Part shown: positions 1 through 26,373 of the stretch, piece by piece
How the letters are laid out: the number at the start of each line of letters is the position of its first letter
How positions within the stretch are numbered: the first letter of the stretch is position 1
Source: Xiphias gladius
Lineage: Eukaryota > Chordata > Actinopteri > Istiophoriformes > Xiphiidae
DNA: 64,000 bases
NCBI RefSeq assembly: GCF_016859285.1
Contig: NC_053417.1
Span: 14,008,206-14,072,205, forward strand
Direction: 5' to 3'
The notes under the pieces: generated by a model
The model's database searches: none
What the model saw: only the letters and a program-made list of their open reading frames with translations
What the model was told of the DNA's origin: nothing
Position numbers and translations under genes: made by a program

Positions 1-136
1 ATTGTATCTGAAATAACTGAACAGAAATTCATTTTCATAAATGAGTAACATCACTTTCAGTTTAACAGTCATATATCTTGAACTCAATGAAGTGGAAACC
101 AAGTGAACCCAGGCAGGTCAGGTCAGCCTGGTGGAT

Positions 137-14042
<13,906 letters not shown>

Positions 14043-14230
14043 GGTTGCAGGAAAAAGGAAACGGCAGCCTACCTAAACAAGTACGGGCTCTTTCGTTCGC
14101 CCTCGCGCGCTTCGTCGAGTCGTTGCTGAGAAGCTGGTTGGACAAAGGGGGTCACGTGTATACAGACAGACGTCATTGTCAAAGCTAACGTTCATTATCG
14201 CGAGACAGTGTGTACACGCTCTCTACCGAA
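14043..14230 (-). promoter_or_regulatory. smc5: Probable smc5 promoter
   Basis: The bases just upstream of the smc5 ATG are CpG-rich. They hold an E-box CACGTG (14153-14158), a CRE-like GACGTCAT (14169-14176) and a TCGCGAGA element (14198-14205, TCTCGCGA on the gene strand), a motif common in vertebrate housekeeping promoters. No TATA box is evident. The motifs are seen; promoter function is inferred from position. Confidence 0.55.
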
Positions 14231-15454
14231 ACTCTCTTATCCCGGAAACCTTACACTACTAATCTAGATTTAAATAGATGTAACGGTGATATTGATGATA
14301 ATTGTACCTTTCGTGCGTTGGCCACTGAAACCGTTTTTCTCTTGTGCTAGAGCTTTTCTAGTACTCTGTTTTTTGTCTAATGCTACTGCTTTCAAAGTTT
14401 TATTTGAATATTTGTGTTTTGAACATGTGCTGTTTGGTTTTTATGTCTGTGATATAGATAAGTCCCAACACTACAGTGTTATCAATTTAATAATTTTAGG
14501 TTACATTCCATATTAACCGGGGAAAATTTAATAAGATTAAGCCCTGCTGCATTGTATATGAAGAAACTAAACATATGCAAACAATTTGTTTGTTTTTTGG
14601 TCTTTCATTTATACCTTATTTGTTTGTTTGTTCCTTTTTTATGGCTTGGTGTGTTCACCTCACTCCTGTTCCTGAATAAAGTTAAAAAAAAAAAAAAAAA
14701 AAAAAAATCACCTGAATTCATCCATGTATATAAAATATATATATATAAAATACAACTGTCTTCAACCACCCTGCAATCAACCCCTGGTGATATTTGTTTG
14801 ATAAGGGCATCTGTAAAACAATATCAAATAATTTAATTGCATATGTCTAAAAGTATATTTTGGTTTGAACACAAAATATATAAGCCAAATTCAAAACTAT
14901 ACCAAAAATAAACACAACTTGACAGCTCTACAGTTGTTGGTTAGCAGGTAATAAACATTGTGTTAATATCAGAATGAGAGAGCTTTATTTTGAAATTCCG
15001 AGGCAGATATATCCTGTAAAACATGTGCTGGAGATATTTAGACCAGGATTTATGTTATTGAATGTGAGTTCTGTAGAGTAAAAATAAACAGTTTTTCATC
15101 TGTTTCTTTATTATATGTATAAAAAATGTCCTGGGTAGTCATTCAGAATTTTACAAGAAGATAGACTGAATGAATGATCCAACCACAGGATGAGGACAGA
15201 GAATATTTTCATTGCACAACTGGTTTTATTAATGGGGAAATTCCACCTGAATAAAAAGAAATGGATTGACTCCCATAACTTTGGACAGTTTTGCAAAATA
15301 ACTATATGAATAAAGCACCACAATGTCATATGTTAAAAATAAAATAGGGATCATTCATTGGTTTATCCTATTTATTAATAATCCCCAGTTATATCCTAGT
15401 CACCCAGCCTCATATGATTTTTATTGTTACCCGATATGGTAATTTTTTCTAAAT
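14231..15454. other. AT-rich spacer, nothing recognised
   Basis: Left part of the gap between smc5 and the FAM107B-like gene. It is AT-rich, with a poly-A run near 14680-14707 and no convincing exon, conserved motif or structured repeat on either strand. Short open frames here lack splice context and codon character. Confidence 0.5.
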
Positions 15455-15840
15455 ATGTTTTACACTCAAATGCCACTTTATTAGGTAGATCTAGCTAAAA
15501 CTAATGCAGTCTGTTTTAGTGCAGTTTAATTTGTATTAGACTACATTGTACCTTCATGAGGTTATATCATCCATTTTTGTTCAACAATTTTAGAGAGGTG
15601 TTGATTGATCTTTGTAGTCATTTTGGAGAAGGTAGTTAGTGGTGCTGTTGAACTGCATTGCATAAAACTGAGATGTGTTTTAGTACTTAAGTCTACCCAA
15701 CAAGGTTATAAATAGGGTGGACAATATATTAGAAACAGTCCAACAACTCTGTATCAGTTTCAACAAAAACATTATAACCATCATTAAGGTAGGAATCGCT
15801 TCAGGGTCAGCATGGACAGGGGGAATGATAGATCACACAA
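15455..15840. repeat. Probable dispersed repeat
   Basis: This block, with a CTTTATTAGGTAGATCTAGC-type opening followed by AAACTAATGCAGTCTG and a GGTGGACAATAT segment, resembles a repeat common in teleost genomes. I cannot assign a superfamily or exact ends. It directly precedes the second Tc1 remnant. Confidence 0.4.
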
Positions 15841-15859
15841 AAATACTTGACATGTATAA

Positions 15860-16418
15860 CAGTATTGTGTAAAAGTTTAAGTTACTTTAGATGTTTAGAT
15901 TCTTATCCATCATCTACACCATCAGGGAGGCATCTGATTTGTTCCGAAATTCATTCTGCAGCATGACAACGAGCCCAACCATACAGCCAGAGTCGTAAAG
16001 GGCTAAATTCAGAGACAAGAAAAACAAGGAGGGCTGCAACAGACAATCTGGCCCCCACAGAGCCCTGAGCTCAACGTCGTGGAGTCAGTCTGGGATTACA
16101 TGAGGAGACAGAGGACACTGAGACGGCCTAAATCCACAGAAGAACCGAGGCAAGTTCTCCAAGATGCTTGGAACAACCAACCTGCCAATTACCTTGAAAA
16201 ACCCTGCACAAGTGTGGCCAGGAGAAGTGGTGCAGTTTTAAAGGCAAAGGGTGGTCACACCAAATACTGATTTGATTTAGGGTTTGTTTTTTGTTTTATT
16301 TTTTCAGTTTGCTGTATTCTGTATAAAGTTAATGGATGAATAAAAACTATTCATGGCATTATTTTTTTATTAAAAGCATCCTCACTTTAATTTCAGTGCC
16401 TGCATCTTTTGCACAGTA
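15860..16418 (+). mobile_element. Second deleted Tc1/mariner-like element
   Basis: Same architecture as the copy at 12994-13489: left end CAGTATTGTGTAAAAGTTT, right end CTTTTGCACAGTA, and inside only the C-terminal part of a Tc1-like transposase (SVWDYMRRQRTLRRPKS, WNNQPANYLEK). It carries about 20 bases around 16032-16055 that are missing from the other copy. An open frame of 63 codons remains at 16079-16270, but the catalytic core is incomplete, so it could not move alone. Confidence 0.8.
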
Positions 16419-16599
16419 CCTTATGGGTATGTGAGAATTGTGATAAGGCCGACTTGAAAAATGTGAACTAAACGGAGGCACAGGCGAGTAACGTTTAGGA
16501 ACCTCTACGTAAGATAGGAAAGTTACCATTACTACGATGAACAGTAACGTTTAACCTGTAGTGACTAATTTTTTTTTTTCACTAGTTTGTTTTTTTGTT

Positions 16600-16920
16600 G
16601 TTTTTGTTTCGTTTGTTTGTTTTGTTGGCTACTTGGTGGCGGCGGAAACATGTCGTGGAAACAGTATCACCTCGGAAGATGGCGGTGGTGTTGCCCGAAC
16701 ATGCAGAAGTTAAGAGCGCAACGTTACCTTCTGGCAGTCATGTATCTGGTCACCTGGCAATTTTAAGTCTAGCAATTTAGCCGTTTTTGTCCGCCACCAA
16801 ATTCCCGGGTTCGTTTGTGGCTTGAGGGTGACCCAAAACAAACTTTACGGACCGGACAGCGAGAACAATGACCTGAAATTCGCTGTAAAGTCCCACCGTG
16901 TGTACCGAGGCCTACGACCT
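16600..16920 (+). promoter_or_regulatory. Possible promoter or 5' exon with a YY1-like site
   Basis: In an otherwise AT-rich spacer this short CpG-containing block holds AAGATGGCGG (16677-16686), a YY1-type element typical of vertebrate core promoters just downstream of the start site. Its ATG opens a frame of only about 33 codons with no obvious donor. It could be an upstream noncoding exon of the FAM107B-like gene or a noncoding transcript. The motif is seen; function is inferred. Confidence 0.3.
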
Positions 16921-17940
16921 AGGTTGGTTTTCACTTCATTAAAGCACTGACCTTACCATGAACAGTCTTTACTGGTGGTATTTTTTTCTTTTTGTGAAAT
17001 TGGATCTTAGAGCTACTTTCACATCACGACGACATTTTTTTTTGTTGTTGTTGTTGAAAGTCTCGTGAGCAGAGTCGAGGCCGCTGCGAACGGTCGGACG
17101 GTTTCAAACGGTTAAAAAAACAGCCACCACTCAGGGCTCCTCGCTGCTTGTCGGTTGTGGTCAGATCAGAATCGCCTCTTTACTCATTGTCCATCGTGAA
17201 GCTTGAGATGAACCCCAAACTCAGCCAGAACTAGTATATCTGATCAATTCATCACCTCTCACCACAACACAGAGCCGTGGAGGGCCCTGGAGGTTGACAT
17301 CTTGCCTGCTGCTCATCGCCACGGAGGCTTGCGAGCGCTTTTCCTATCATCTCCGATCAGAGCAGAGCCGAACTCGGACCGGATCAAATAAGATCACTGT
17401 GTAGGTTTTTACAGAAATACACACACACACACAAACAAACAAACACCCTCACTTCACTCAGTCAAGCAGTCGCCGAACACTCGAACACTCACACACGCAA
17501 ACACACCAAACACAAGCCATTCAAACTGTGGAGGAACAGGAACATCCGGGGCGGGTTTTAAATCGAAAAGCCGCAAGGAGTCATGGGTGAATGAAAGCAG
17601 AAAATAGTTGTATGTTGACCTCATGTGGCCATTAATGGAAAAGACCCTCACTTCTTTTCTCTCTCTTTTTTTTTTTTACCTCGGTATTTCTTGCATTAAA
17701 TGAAGAAATTACAGTTTTAATAGTTTCAAGGTGTTTCACAGAGCAGAGAAATACCAAAAGATAAAAATAAATAAAATCTAGGATCAAAAATGAAAACACA
17801 ACAAAACAAGACACAAGACGGAAACCAGGAAACAAACAAACAAACAAACAAAAAACCTCAAAATGCAAGCACAGTAAGTAAAAAATAGGCTCAAGACACT
17901 GTGTGATAGTCTATAACAGCAAGTTGTAGATTCCTGTCTG
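16921..17940. other. Spacer, nothing recognised
   Basis: About 1 kb between the possible promoter block and the LINE fragment. It has short CA and AAAC runs (17420-17450, 17832-17852) and moderate GC between 17,050 and 17,400, but no splice-bounded coding signal on either strand. Confidence 0.5.
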
Positions 17941-18290
17941 TATACGTGTATTTTGAGAAGTGACTTGAAGGTTGATGCTGAGGTGGCGAGCCTGAGTTCC
18001 TCTGGCAAAGCGTCCCAGAGTCAGGGAGCTTTGACAGCAAAGGCTCTGTCACCTCGGGTTCCCAACCCTGATCGAGGAATAGCCAGGAGATCCTTGCCAG
18101 ACGACCTCAGACTGCGATTTGGCCAAAAGGCGTTGTTGAGTTCAGAGATATAATTTGGAGAGAGACCGCGTTTAGCCTTGAATGTTCTAAGGAAAACTTT
18201 AAAAGCAGTTCTGAAATGAACATGTAGCCTGCGAGGAGAGGCCAAGATAGGGGTGATGTGATCATGCCTTAAGCAACAATGTTCTAAGAA
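17941..18290 (-). mobile_element. LINE 3' fragment (reverse transcriptase C-terminus)
   Basis: On the minus strand the translation reads as the C-terminal end of a fish non-LTR reverse transcriptase. Recognisable pieces are FKAKRGLSPNYISEL, NRSLRSSGKDLLAIPRS, GDRAFAVKAP and then, in a shifted frame, LPEELRLATSASTFKSLLK. The clade is probably L2/Rex-like. It is a 5'-truncated, frameshifted copy of about 350 bp with no complete ORF. Confidence 0.8.
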
Positions 18291-19440
18291 AAAAAGGAAA
18301 AAGTGAATAAAATAAAAAAAATAATAATTCAAGTAATAATGTAAGTAGGCCTATGTGAATTTGAAAAAATTAGAATTTAAAGTTTTCAATGTCTAGCTGA
18401 AACAGGAGCTTAAAAAACAACAAAACTGTGAACACTGAATGAGTTTTAAATTAATCAACTGGTCATATAAATGTACATACACATACATACCTACACCCAT
18501 GCACTTTTTTACCTACTGCTGTGTAAGTCGGTGCATACACAGTCATGTACCATAATTACACAAAGAGACCCACGCATATGCATATGTGCACAGTCTGTTT
18601 CGTCTGTTCTGTTGTTTCTATCCCCAGTCTGTTGTTTATTTGGTTGTTTTTACCCTTAAAGTGAAAAGGGCTTTAGCTGGACACCCTATATACATAACAT
18701 CTGTTGCAAGTATGTAACTATACTGTATGTAACGTTGATCTGTATTGTCCCGTTAAATTGAAAAACAAACAAACAAGCAAACAAATACACGAACAAAGCT
18801 TGTGTCATGTCAGTTTAGGTTGTAGTGGTACAAAGACACACTGGGTGCTGCTCTGAAACCATATAGTTCCAAGATTGTCTGGAAGTGTGGCCTCTAAGAA
18901 ATGTTGTTTTGAAAATGTTGATGAGGCACAGTTTTGATTATTTACGTCTGTATGTAGAGAATTAATAAATTAGTTTAAATCTAGTAAACACCATACCAAA
19001 CGTTTCAGCTAATTGTTATACTTGAACTTTATGTCTCCAAGAACCAGTGTAAAAAAAATCTGACCATTTTACACTAAGAACACTATGTTGGTTTCCCTGA
19101 AAACCGTTGTTGTTGGAGTCTCTGTCAGTATTAATGGGTTGGTAATAGTGCCATGCTAGGTTGGTTTTAAGCTGCATTTGTGTCAGCAGCAATTAACTAA
19201 TCTAGCGTCTTGTGCCCTGTGGGGGTTGTGAGGTAATCTTGAATGGCGTAATACGATTTCGGTGTCTACTACCAATATTGACTACTTCTAAGAGTTTGAG
19301 GATCCCTCATTATCAGCAGTATGTTGGACTTGGATGCGGCAAAGAAACAGACAACAGACTGACTATGTGAAGAGCTGTGGTTCTTTTAACAATGGACTAA
19401 AGAAGAAACTCCATCACTGGACAGAAACAGTGGACCTCCA
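18291..19440. other. Spacer upstream of the FAM107B-like gene
   Basis: AT-rich sequence with AAAC-type runs near 18765-18785. No repeat family or exon is recognised. It probably includes the upstream region and perhaps the 5'UTR of the next gene, because a well-placed ATG and donor follow at 19451-19475. Confidence 0.4.
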
Positions 19441-19450
19441 CCATCTTGCC

Positions 19451-22400
19451 ATGGAGGGATCTATTGCAAAGAAAGTGAGTTCTTGCAAGCCGTTTTCTTA
19501 GCCTTTTACTCCTATCTTAGTGAGAGGCTAGTGTCTGGTCTGGTGGCAATCTGACAGAGGTTTAGTTGACTTTCGTTCAGGCTGTGAGCGTTGCCTCAGT
19601 GAGTTTACTGCCGTGGTTTATTTTGAATTCTATATGTCCGACAGACTTTATATGATTTAAATTACAATCAAAAATATAAGTGTTTGCCTTATTACAGGAT
19701 GCTGTCGTTGGGACAATCTAGAATTATCCTGCAGATTAGGACAATCAAGATGCCACTTCATTACAGTCCATTACAGTCTCTATTCATTTATAAAATTATT
19801 TTAGTTGGTTCAAAAGTAATGTGTTAGTTCACATCAAACATTTTTATCCACATTTAAGAATATCAAACACATGATTTATTGAGTGTGTATATTTTATCCT
19901 CATGAGAATCTTTCTGCTTTTCTTTGATACTTAAATGCTCCTCAAATGACTCAGGTCACCAAAGAAAACCGCTGCAGCCACATGTCACGTGTAAAAACAC
20001 GTGAACACGGGTTTATGAAATCCTTTTTACACCGGGATGGAAAGCCTCAAAAAACCCGACTGAGTTGTATTCGAGCTTTCTTTGACAGATATAGTATTTT
20101 GGAAACACAGGGTATTTATCTCACAGCAACAACACACTAACTAATGGCTTATGGGGCCAAAAATAAGCCGTATCTATCCTTTGGCTACCATTGGACATGG
20201 GCCTCAAACACTAAAATCCAATCCATTAAATACTGAGTTGATGTTTCTGAGGGTAAAAGTATGTCAGCGCTACATTAGACAATACAGTTCAGGGTGTCTG
20301 TGCTAGAGTGAAGGAAGAGGTTGTGAGAGATCTGATGGAGTGATTTTGCTGGAATCCATCCCAGCGCTGCAGGCCCTGTCTGGAACAATGGTTTCCATCA
20401 GGTCAGACACCCATCAGGTTATCTCCCAGCTCAGCCTCTCTGCAGGGGCCCGAGGAGGAACAGGATCGGAAGGCTTACGTCAGTGACAGGGACAGCAAAA
20501 GGCACAATCCCAAATACAGAGCCTGAGGATCATTAGGGGTCATCTGTAGGGCAGTTTATAGGAGAAATATGTAGCTATCTATCTCAGAAAGGCTGGACGA
20601 CAACAGCATCTAACATTTGCTCCCTTATCTGGTTTCAGTGGGTGTGGCAGAGGTATCTGTCCGATTGTGTTACAGTAGGATGTCATGCATGCCGATGTTG
20701 TTATATCATGAGTGTAATAAATGCAGATATTTACTTAATCTTCTTCGCAATTACTACTATATAAGTGTAATTCGTGTTTTACAACCAATGTGGGGCCAAA
20801 CCTACATTACTGTCACTCTGACAGGATGACAAAGCTGTTACATCACCTTTGTGATCAAAGTAAACACAGCTCACCTGCTTAAGCAGCACAGCAGGCTCTG
20901 TCCCTTTTAGCCTTTATCTAATTATACCCTCTGCCCAATCAGGTGAGGATCAAAATAAAGAAGCTGTTTTTGACACACCAGTTTTGGTACATCAGTGTTA
21001 ACTTGCTTAGTAGTGTCAAATTACTAATAGGGTGTCTCTTCTTTTTTCCTCCTTCACACTTTTAAACCGACAGAAACCAGGATATGGGCATCACAAAAAA
21101 GGTATCTTAGTGCACAAATGCTAAACAATAATGGAACTGTATTCTAAAATTAAAATAACCACACATACAGTTGATGAAACTATAACGTTTGAGTATCACT
21201 CAGATGTTACCAATCAAATTTTTGATTGCTTAATCTATTTGACCTGTCAAATACTGTAGATCAATCAGACTGTTTGAATGATTGATTGATTTGTTTGATA
21301 GAATTATCTTTATAAGTACTAACCTGACAAAATGAAATCAGACTGGTTCCATTATATTTTAGTAATGCTGAATGACAGATTTTTAGAGTCAATTATTTTT
21401 CTGTTTATCTATTTTAAGACTAGTTTTTAGTCATTTTTGGCAGAATTTATCAGATCTAGGGAGTTAAAAGTACAAGTCAACAGACGGTGGCATTTGCTGC
21501 TTTGTGTTTCTCAGAGAACTCTTTTGGCCACCTGCCATTGTCCCATCACTCCGCAGCAGACTGCAGTAGTGATGAGATCGTTCAGCCCAGGAAACTGAAC
21601 GGCTCCTCAGCGGACACACCGAGCTACCAGAATCTGCACCGGGAGCTGCTGCTCAGCCATAAACGGTACGGGAGTTTAAACACTATAAACACCTTTGATC
21701 CTCTCAGCATTCGAAGCAGGGCAGGGTGGATTGCATGCATGTGTATAACTGTGACTCCGGCTGACCGTGCAGGGGCCTGCTGCTGGAGGAGAAACCGGAG
21801 CTGAAGCGAGTGTTGGAGCAGCGCAGACTGGAGCTGCACAAGGAGGAGGAGATGGCACGACGGCGGCCTTCAGATCTGGAGACAGAGCTCCGCAAGAGGC
21901 AGCAGAAGCTGCAAGAGGTCAGAGGCACATGGCATTCAGCTGAGAGACATTTCACAAAGTTATTATAAAATACAAATGAATTATCTCTGGCCCAAACACA
22001 CAGTGGTTGTTTTTAGTGTTACTACAAGGATTTCAAGGGCCAATGCAAGTACTCAGTAGCGGAAGGTAGCCAAGAACATTTGTCAAGTAGTGCACTCAAG
22101 GACAATTTTGATTTACTCATACTTTATTTCAGTATTTTCATTTTCTGCTACATTTTACTTGTCCCTTCATTATGTTTCAGAGGGAAATATTGTACTTTTT
22201 ACTGCACTAAATTTATTTGACAGATGCAGATGCAGGTTAATAATCAGATTTAGATTCTACGTTTAAAAAAAAAACATGATAAGCTTTATAAATAAAATAC
22301 ATTTTTAAAGATTAAACAGATGGCTTCCAACCATTTTGGCCTGTGACCCTTTACAAAAGAAGCAGCATCTAATTTGGCCCCTTGTCACGTTCCAACAAAT

Positions 22401-23295
22401 CCAATTTCTCCTATAAACTTCTCAGATGGTTTGATTTAAATTACGGTTCTACACCCAGAGACGTCAAATTACCCATATATTTCTCAAAAAAGCAAAGACT
22501 AGAGAAAAGTCAGAAAATAAGAACAATGGGGTGTATAGGAACTTTGTTGTCTCCTCTTACTTTCGTCAACATCTCCCTCAGATTTATTTGGTGACCCTTT
22601 TAGAAGGAGCCCAACAATCTAATGGTATATAAAATAGTTTAAACGAGCTCCACCTCAACAAGCTACAACAGTGAAATGCTACTTACAAATGTCATATATA
22701 TAATAATACATCCATCACAGGGGCCATCTTAATGCAGAATAAGTACTTGTACTTTTGATTCTGGAAGTGCCTTTTGTAAATAATACTTCTGTATCATTAC
22801 TTGAGCAGGATATTGAATGAATGACTTTTGCTTGTGATGCTTTTACATTGTTATATTGGTACTTTCACTCCAGCAAAGGATCTGAGAGAACTGCCAATAC
22901 TGAAATTTCCGTATTAAAGTCTTCAAAAGCTGATATCTTGTGCCAGCGCGGAATATTTATGGCGAAATACTCCCAAGATTTCATCCACCCCAGCTCTTCC
23001 GAGGTTGAGAAAGCGTTTTGGAACAGCATTTAGACCCTGGGACATTAACAGTCTCTTTTTAAACCTTGGTGTTGGAATGTTGTCCAGACCATGAGGTAAA
23101 CTGCTCTTGGTCTGGACCAACTGGAAGATGGATGAGGTGGATGATACTGATTGGCTGAGAGTAGATACGCTGAATTGTACTTTGTTTTTCTAGTACGAGC
23201 AGGAGGAGATCAGACGGCGGGAGAACCAGCAGAAGATCCCAGAGTTTGTCCGTGTGAAGGACAACCTGAGGCGCACCCAGATGTCTGAGCAGTGA
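19451..23295 (+). CDS. fam107b: FAM107B-like protein
   Basis: FAM107 proteins are small, mostly helical, actin-associated proteins. Three exons are firm. Exon 2 (ends 21665) encodes IVQPRKLNG...YQNLHRELLLSHKR; exon 3 is 21773-21917 (GLLLEEKPELKRVLEQRR to RKRQQKLQE); exon 4 is 23194-23295 (YEQEEIRRRENQQ, IPEFVRVKDNLRRT, stop). SDLETELRKRQQKLQ and EFVRVKDNLRRT match FAM107B better than FAM107A. The first exon is tentative: 19451-19474 (MEGSIAKK) has a strong Kozak context (TTGCCATGG) and a GTGAGT donor, and fits in frame only if exon 2 starts at 21517 rather than after the first AG at 21514. That model gives 139 aa, against 131 for human FAM107B. It is on the same strand as inava, about 7 kb away. 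Confidence 0.85.
22054..22890. mobile_element. hAT-like MITE in the last FAM107B-like intron
   Basis: It begins CAGTAGCGGAAGGTAGCC and runs through the fish-typical TACATTTTACTT and GAGGGAAATATTGTACTTTTTACTG blocks. It ends near GCAAAGGATCTGAG, where the usual TACTTCTTCCACCACTG terminus is lost. It shares these blocks with the copies at 24209, 26374, 32281 and 51366. No coding capacity. Ends are approximate. Confidence 0.65.
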
Positions 23296-23877
23296 GGCCC
23301 TAAGGCTCCCATCAGCCCCCGCAGCATCTCACCATAGTGGCCCTAAATCTTTATCTTCATATGTCTGCTGAGTTACATATAAAAAAACATCACAGAGGCA
23401 CCTGCTGGCTTCAGATCACTTGAAGGGTTTAAAATTGCATTTGGAAATATCAGAATTTGTGTAAGGAATCATACAAACCAGAAAATACATAATCCATATT
23501 TAGAAATGTCTTCGTAAATTTAATCACCGTTGTGTTTCTGAGGAGGGGGTGGAAGTGCTAATTTTTTATTTATAATTATGTGTACCAATATTTGTCAAGG
23601 GAAAGCTACTACTATTCAGAGGCTAGATATTTTTTATGTTTTCTATTTTAATTATACTATCTATTTTTTTCAAGTCAACTTCTCATGTTTCTTCAGGGCC
23701 ACTTCAGTCAAGCCTAATTCTTATTTCGAGAGACCACTGTTGTGGGATTGCTAACAGACACATTTCTCAACATAACTGTTTTGTATCAATAGAAACCCCC
23801 CAGTGTCATAAATTTGCATGTTTGTTTATCTGTTTCTGTCATGACTTTTGATCTTTAGTGTGTCCGTGTGCTGTGGA

Positions 23878-23883
23878 AATAAA
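23878..23883 (+). terminator. fam107b: Polyadenylation signal of the FAM107B-like gene
   Basis: AATAAA lies 583 bases after the stop codon and is followed within 40 bases by a GT-rich stretch (GGTTTGTTTTGCTGG), the usual downstream element. It implies a 3'UTR from 23296 to about 23900. Confidence 0.65.
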
Positions 23884-24208
23884 GGCTTTATGGTTTGCAG
23901 AGATGGTTTGTTTTGCTGGACGTAATTTGCATGCAGTTCTTCTCCCTAAGGACTCTCACGGTTCTTTCACATGGATATGGCACTTTGTTTAATTAGCAGA
24001 TCTTTTCATTCCATCACGGGACGAGAAGAGAAAGCACAGGCCATCTGGAGGAGGCTTTTCAGGATGTACTGGCTAGGAATACCCAGGGGCCTGGTTAAGG
24101 CACTGGAGTGATTTGGGATAGTCAGTGAAGCCACTGGCTGCAGGCAAATAAAAGTAGCCTGTTCCAGAATAACATTTAAGTTATTTTAGCAGAAGTGCTA
24201 CAAATAAT

Positions 24209-25335
24209 CAGTGGTGAAAGACGTAGCCAGATCTGTCTAGCTCTGTATTTAAAATTTCACATATGTAAAAGTACAAAAGTATTTTTTTGTACAGATGCAT
24301 TTTCGTGTAAGCAGCATTTTAATGTTGCTGGTCAACGTGGAGCTGATTCTAACTTCTTTATATGCTGTTCTGCAGTTTACTGTATACTATAACAGTACAC
24401 CATATTTTCTATTCTCATAATCTTCTACTGTACTTTATATACTGTAGGACAGGCTAATCTATACCAATGTGTAACATTTTATGAGCTTATAATCGCATGT
24501 TTTGTATGTAAAGTCTGAATCTGCAGAGTAATTATTAGCTATAGCTGTCAAATAACTGTGGTGAAGTAGAAAGTACATTTACCTCTGAAAGGCAGTGAAG
24601 CAGAAGTAGAGGTACCGCTTTCTGGTAGGGCACCATTTATAAAGGGTTTATTAGCTGTAATTAATGACTCTATTACTGGTCAAGAACTCATTTACTAATG
24701 CTTTGTAGATTACTTATGAACAGTTTATAAGAACAACGTCTAGGTTGCCAGGTTGTGGAAAATCCTCCACCAATGTGACACTTTGTCTTTTTAGCTCGCT
24801 ATTTAATTCATTAGGGAGACACTTCAAATAGACTGTTTGACCAGTCACCTTCGGGAAAAGGGCTGAAGGGCATCTGGACCAAAATCCAGTTATAAACAGT
24901 TTATTAACATTTGACAAGACTTGATGGATTATTATAGAACCCTTTCATTAATGATTTTATTAACATCTATAGCAGACTTACTGACTTTTGCTCACAGCTT
25001 ATTACAAACTGAGGAACCTATTACCCTTTGTTTTAATAAGTGCAGACTTACTGGGTTGGAGGAGCCTCCCTAATGAATTTAAGTTGCTACCAAAGTGTCA
25101 TTCTGAAGGAAGATTTTCCACAATTTGGCAACCCAAATTGTTTAAATTATTAATTGCTTATAACTGATCTGTAAAGCGTTACTAAATGATTTATTAACCA
25201 TTAATAAAGCAATTAATCACAGTAAAACGCCTTATAAGAAAGTGGTAGAATCACATGGAAAAACTCCTACAAATATATCAAATTTATACTTAAATACGGT
25301 ATTTGAGCAAATGTACTAGTTGCGTTTCACCACTA
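24209..25335. mobile_element. hAT-like MITE containing a second inserted MITE
   Basis: The left end CAGTGGTGAAAGACGTAG is mirrored by CGTTTCACCACT near 25324-25335. Within it, about 24618-25255 has its own inverted ends (TTTATAAAGGGTTTATTAGC against a CAGTAAAACGCCTTATAAG-type end), which suggests one MITE inserted into another. It is AT-rich with no ORF. No clear 8-bp target-site duplication is seen. Confidence 0.6.
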
Positions 25336-25339
25336 TATT

Positions 25340-26370
25340 AAATACAATAAAGAAGAAAGTAAACAAAATAACCAAAAATCTAAATTAATAAATTAAATGC
25401 CAGATAAGTGCAGAAAATATTCTACTCGATACAAACAGAAGAAATAAAACGTTTTATGTAATTCTAATTAGAAATCAAAAGTATATTTGTCCCTATTTAA
25501 TTGTGTTTTTTAATGTAATCGAGGATGGATAGATGGCTTAAATTGGCCCAAACATCACATTTTGGTCACTGTTTTTCATCATCGTCGTGAAGGGAAGAGT
25601 TGAGTGTGGTCTTGTTCTCCACTACCACTTACTTGCCAGCTGTCCTGGGTCTTTTTTACCAAAAACTTGTATCTCCCTCCTGCCATGCGTCTTTTGTGCG
25701 TCTTTTCAAATTAAAAGCCCCTCAGCGAGTCGAGTCCTGTGTCAATACGCAGAGCGTGTCTGGAAACGCTGCAGCGTCGGACTGAACCATTAAAAAAAAA
25801 AAAAAGAGTCCGGGGAGATCAGTGGTACCACAGAATGTACCTTTCCCGATTAAAATCTTACTTTATTGAGAAAAATTAGTTTGTAAGAGATAAAAAAAAC
25901 TAAAACAATAGGGTTATGAAGTAAATACAAGAAGAAATTAGCAAGCAAATAAATACTTCAGCAAAGATCAACGAATCTCTTCCCCCTTCAGCGGAAAAGT
26001 GAAGTTGACTGAAACAGATGTCCCAAGCGCGACTATCACAGCACACCAGAGAAAGTCTGGACAGCTGCTGCTTCTGTGGGGAGGATGCTGTAGACCAGCA
26101 GGAAACACACTTCAAGGTAAGTAAACGGGATTTTCTGGAGGTTTACTGCACGATACTAAGGGCAAACACCGGGCAGGGAAGGAGCAGCAACATGAGTACC
26201 AGCAGACAGAGAGTGTGAGGCGAGGGATGCTGTAGATACACATTACAGAACAGTTAACAGCGTAACTGAATCGGCTACTTCGGCTGTAAATGACCCTTAA
26301 AAATGAGAACACTTCCAAGGAACATGTCATTCTGATAAGTGTTCACTCTTCCGCCATACTGTAAAGTGAC
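25340..26370. other. Spacer between two MITEs, nothing recognised
   Basis: About 1 kb with a poly-A run at 25793-25805. No splice-bounded ORF and no repeat match. Open frames on both strands overlap each other and lack codon character. Confidence 0.5.
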
Positions 26371-26373
26371 TAA

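Noticed and set aside
16079-16270. 63-codon ORF as a real gene
   Set aside because: It is the C-terminal remnant of a Tc1-like transposase between element ends.
18021-18332. 103-codon minus-strand frame as a host gene
   Set aside because: It matches the C-terminal part of fish LINE reverse transcriptases and is frameshifted.
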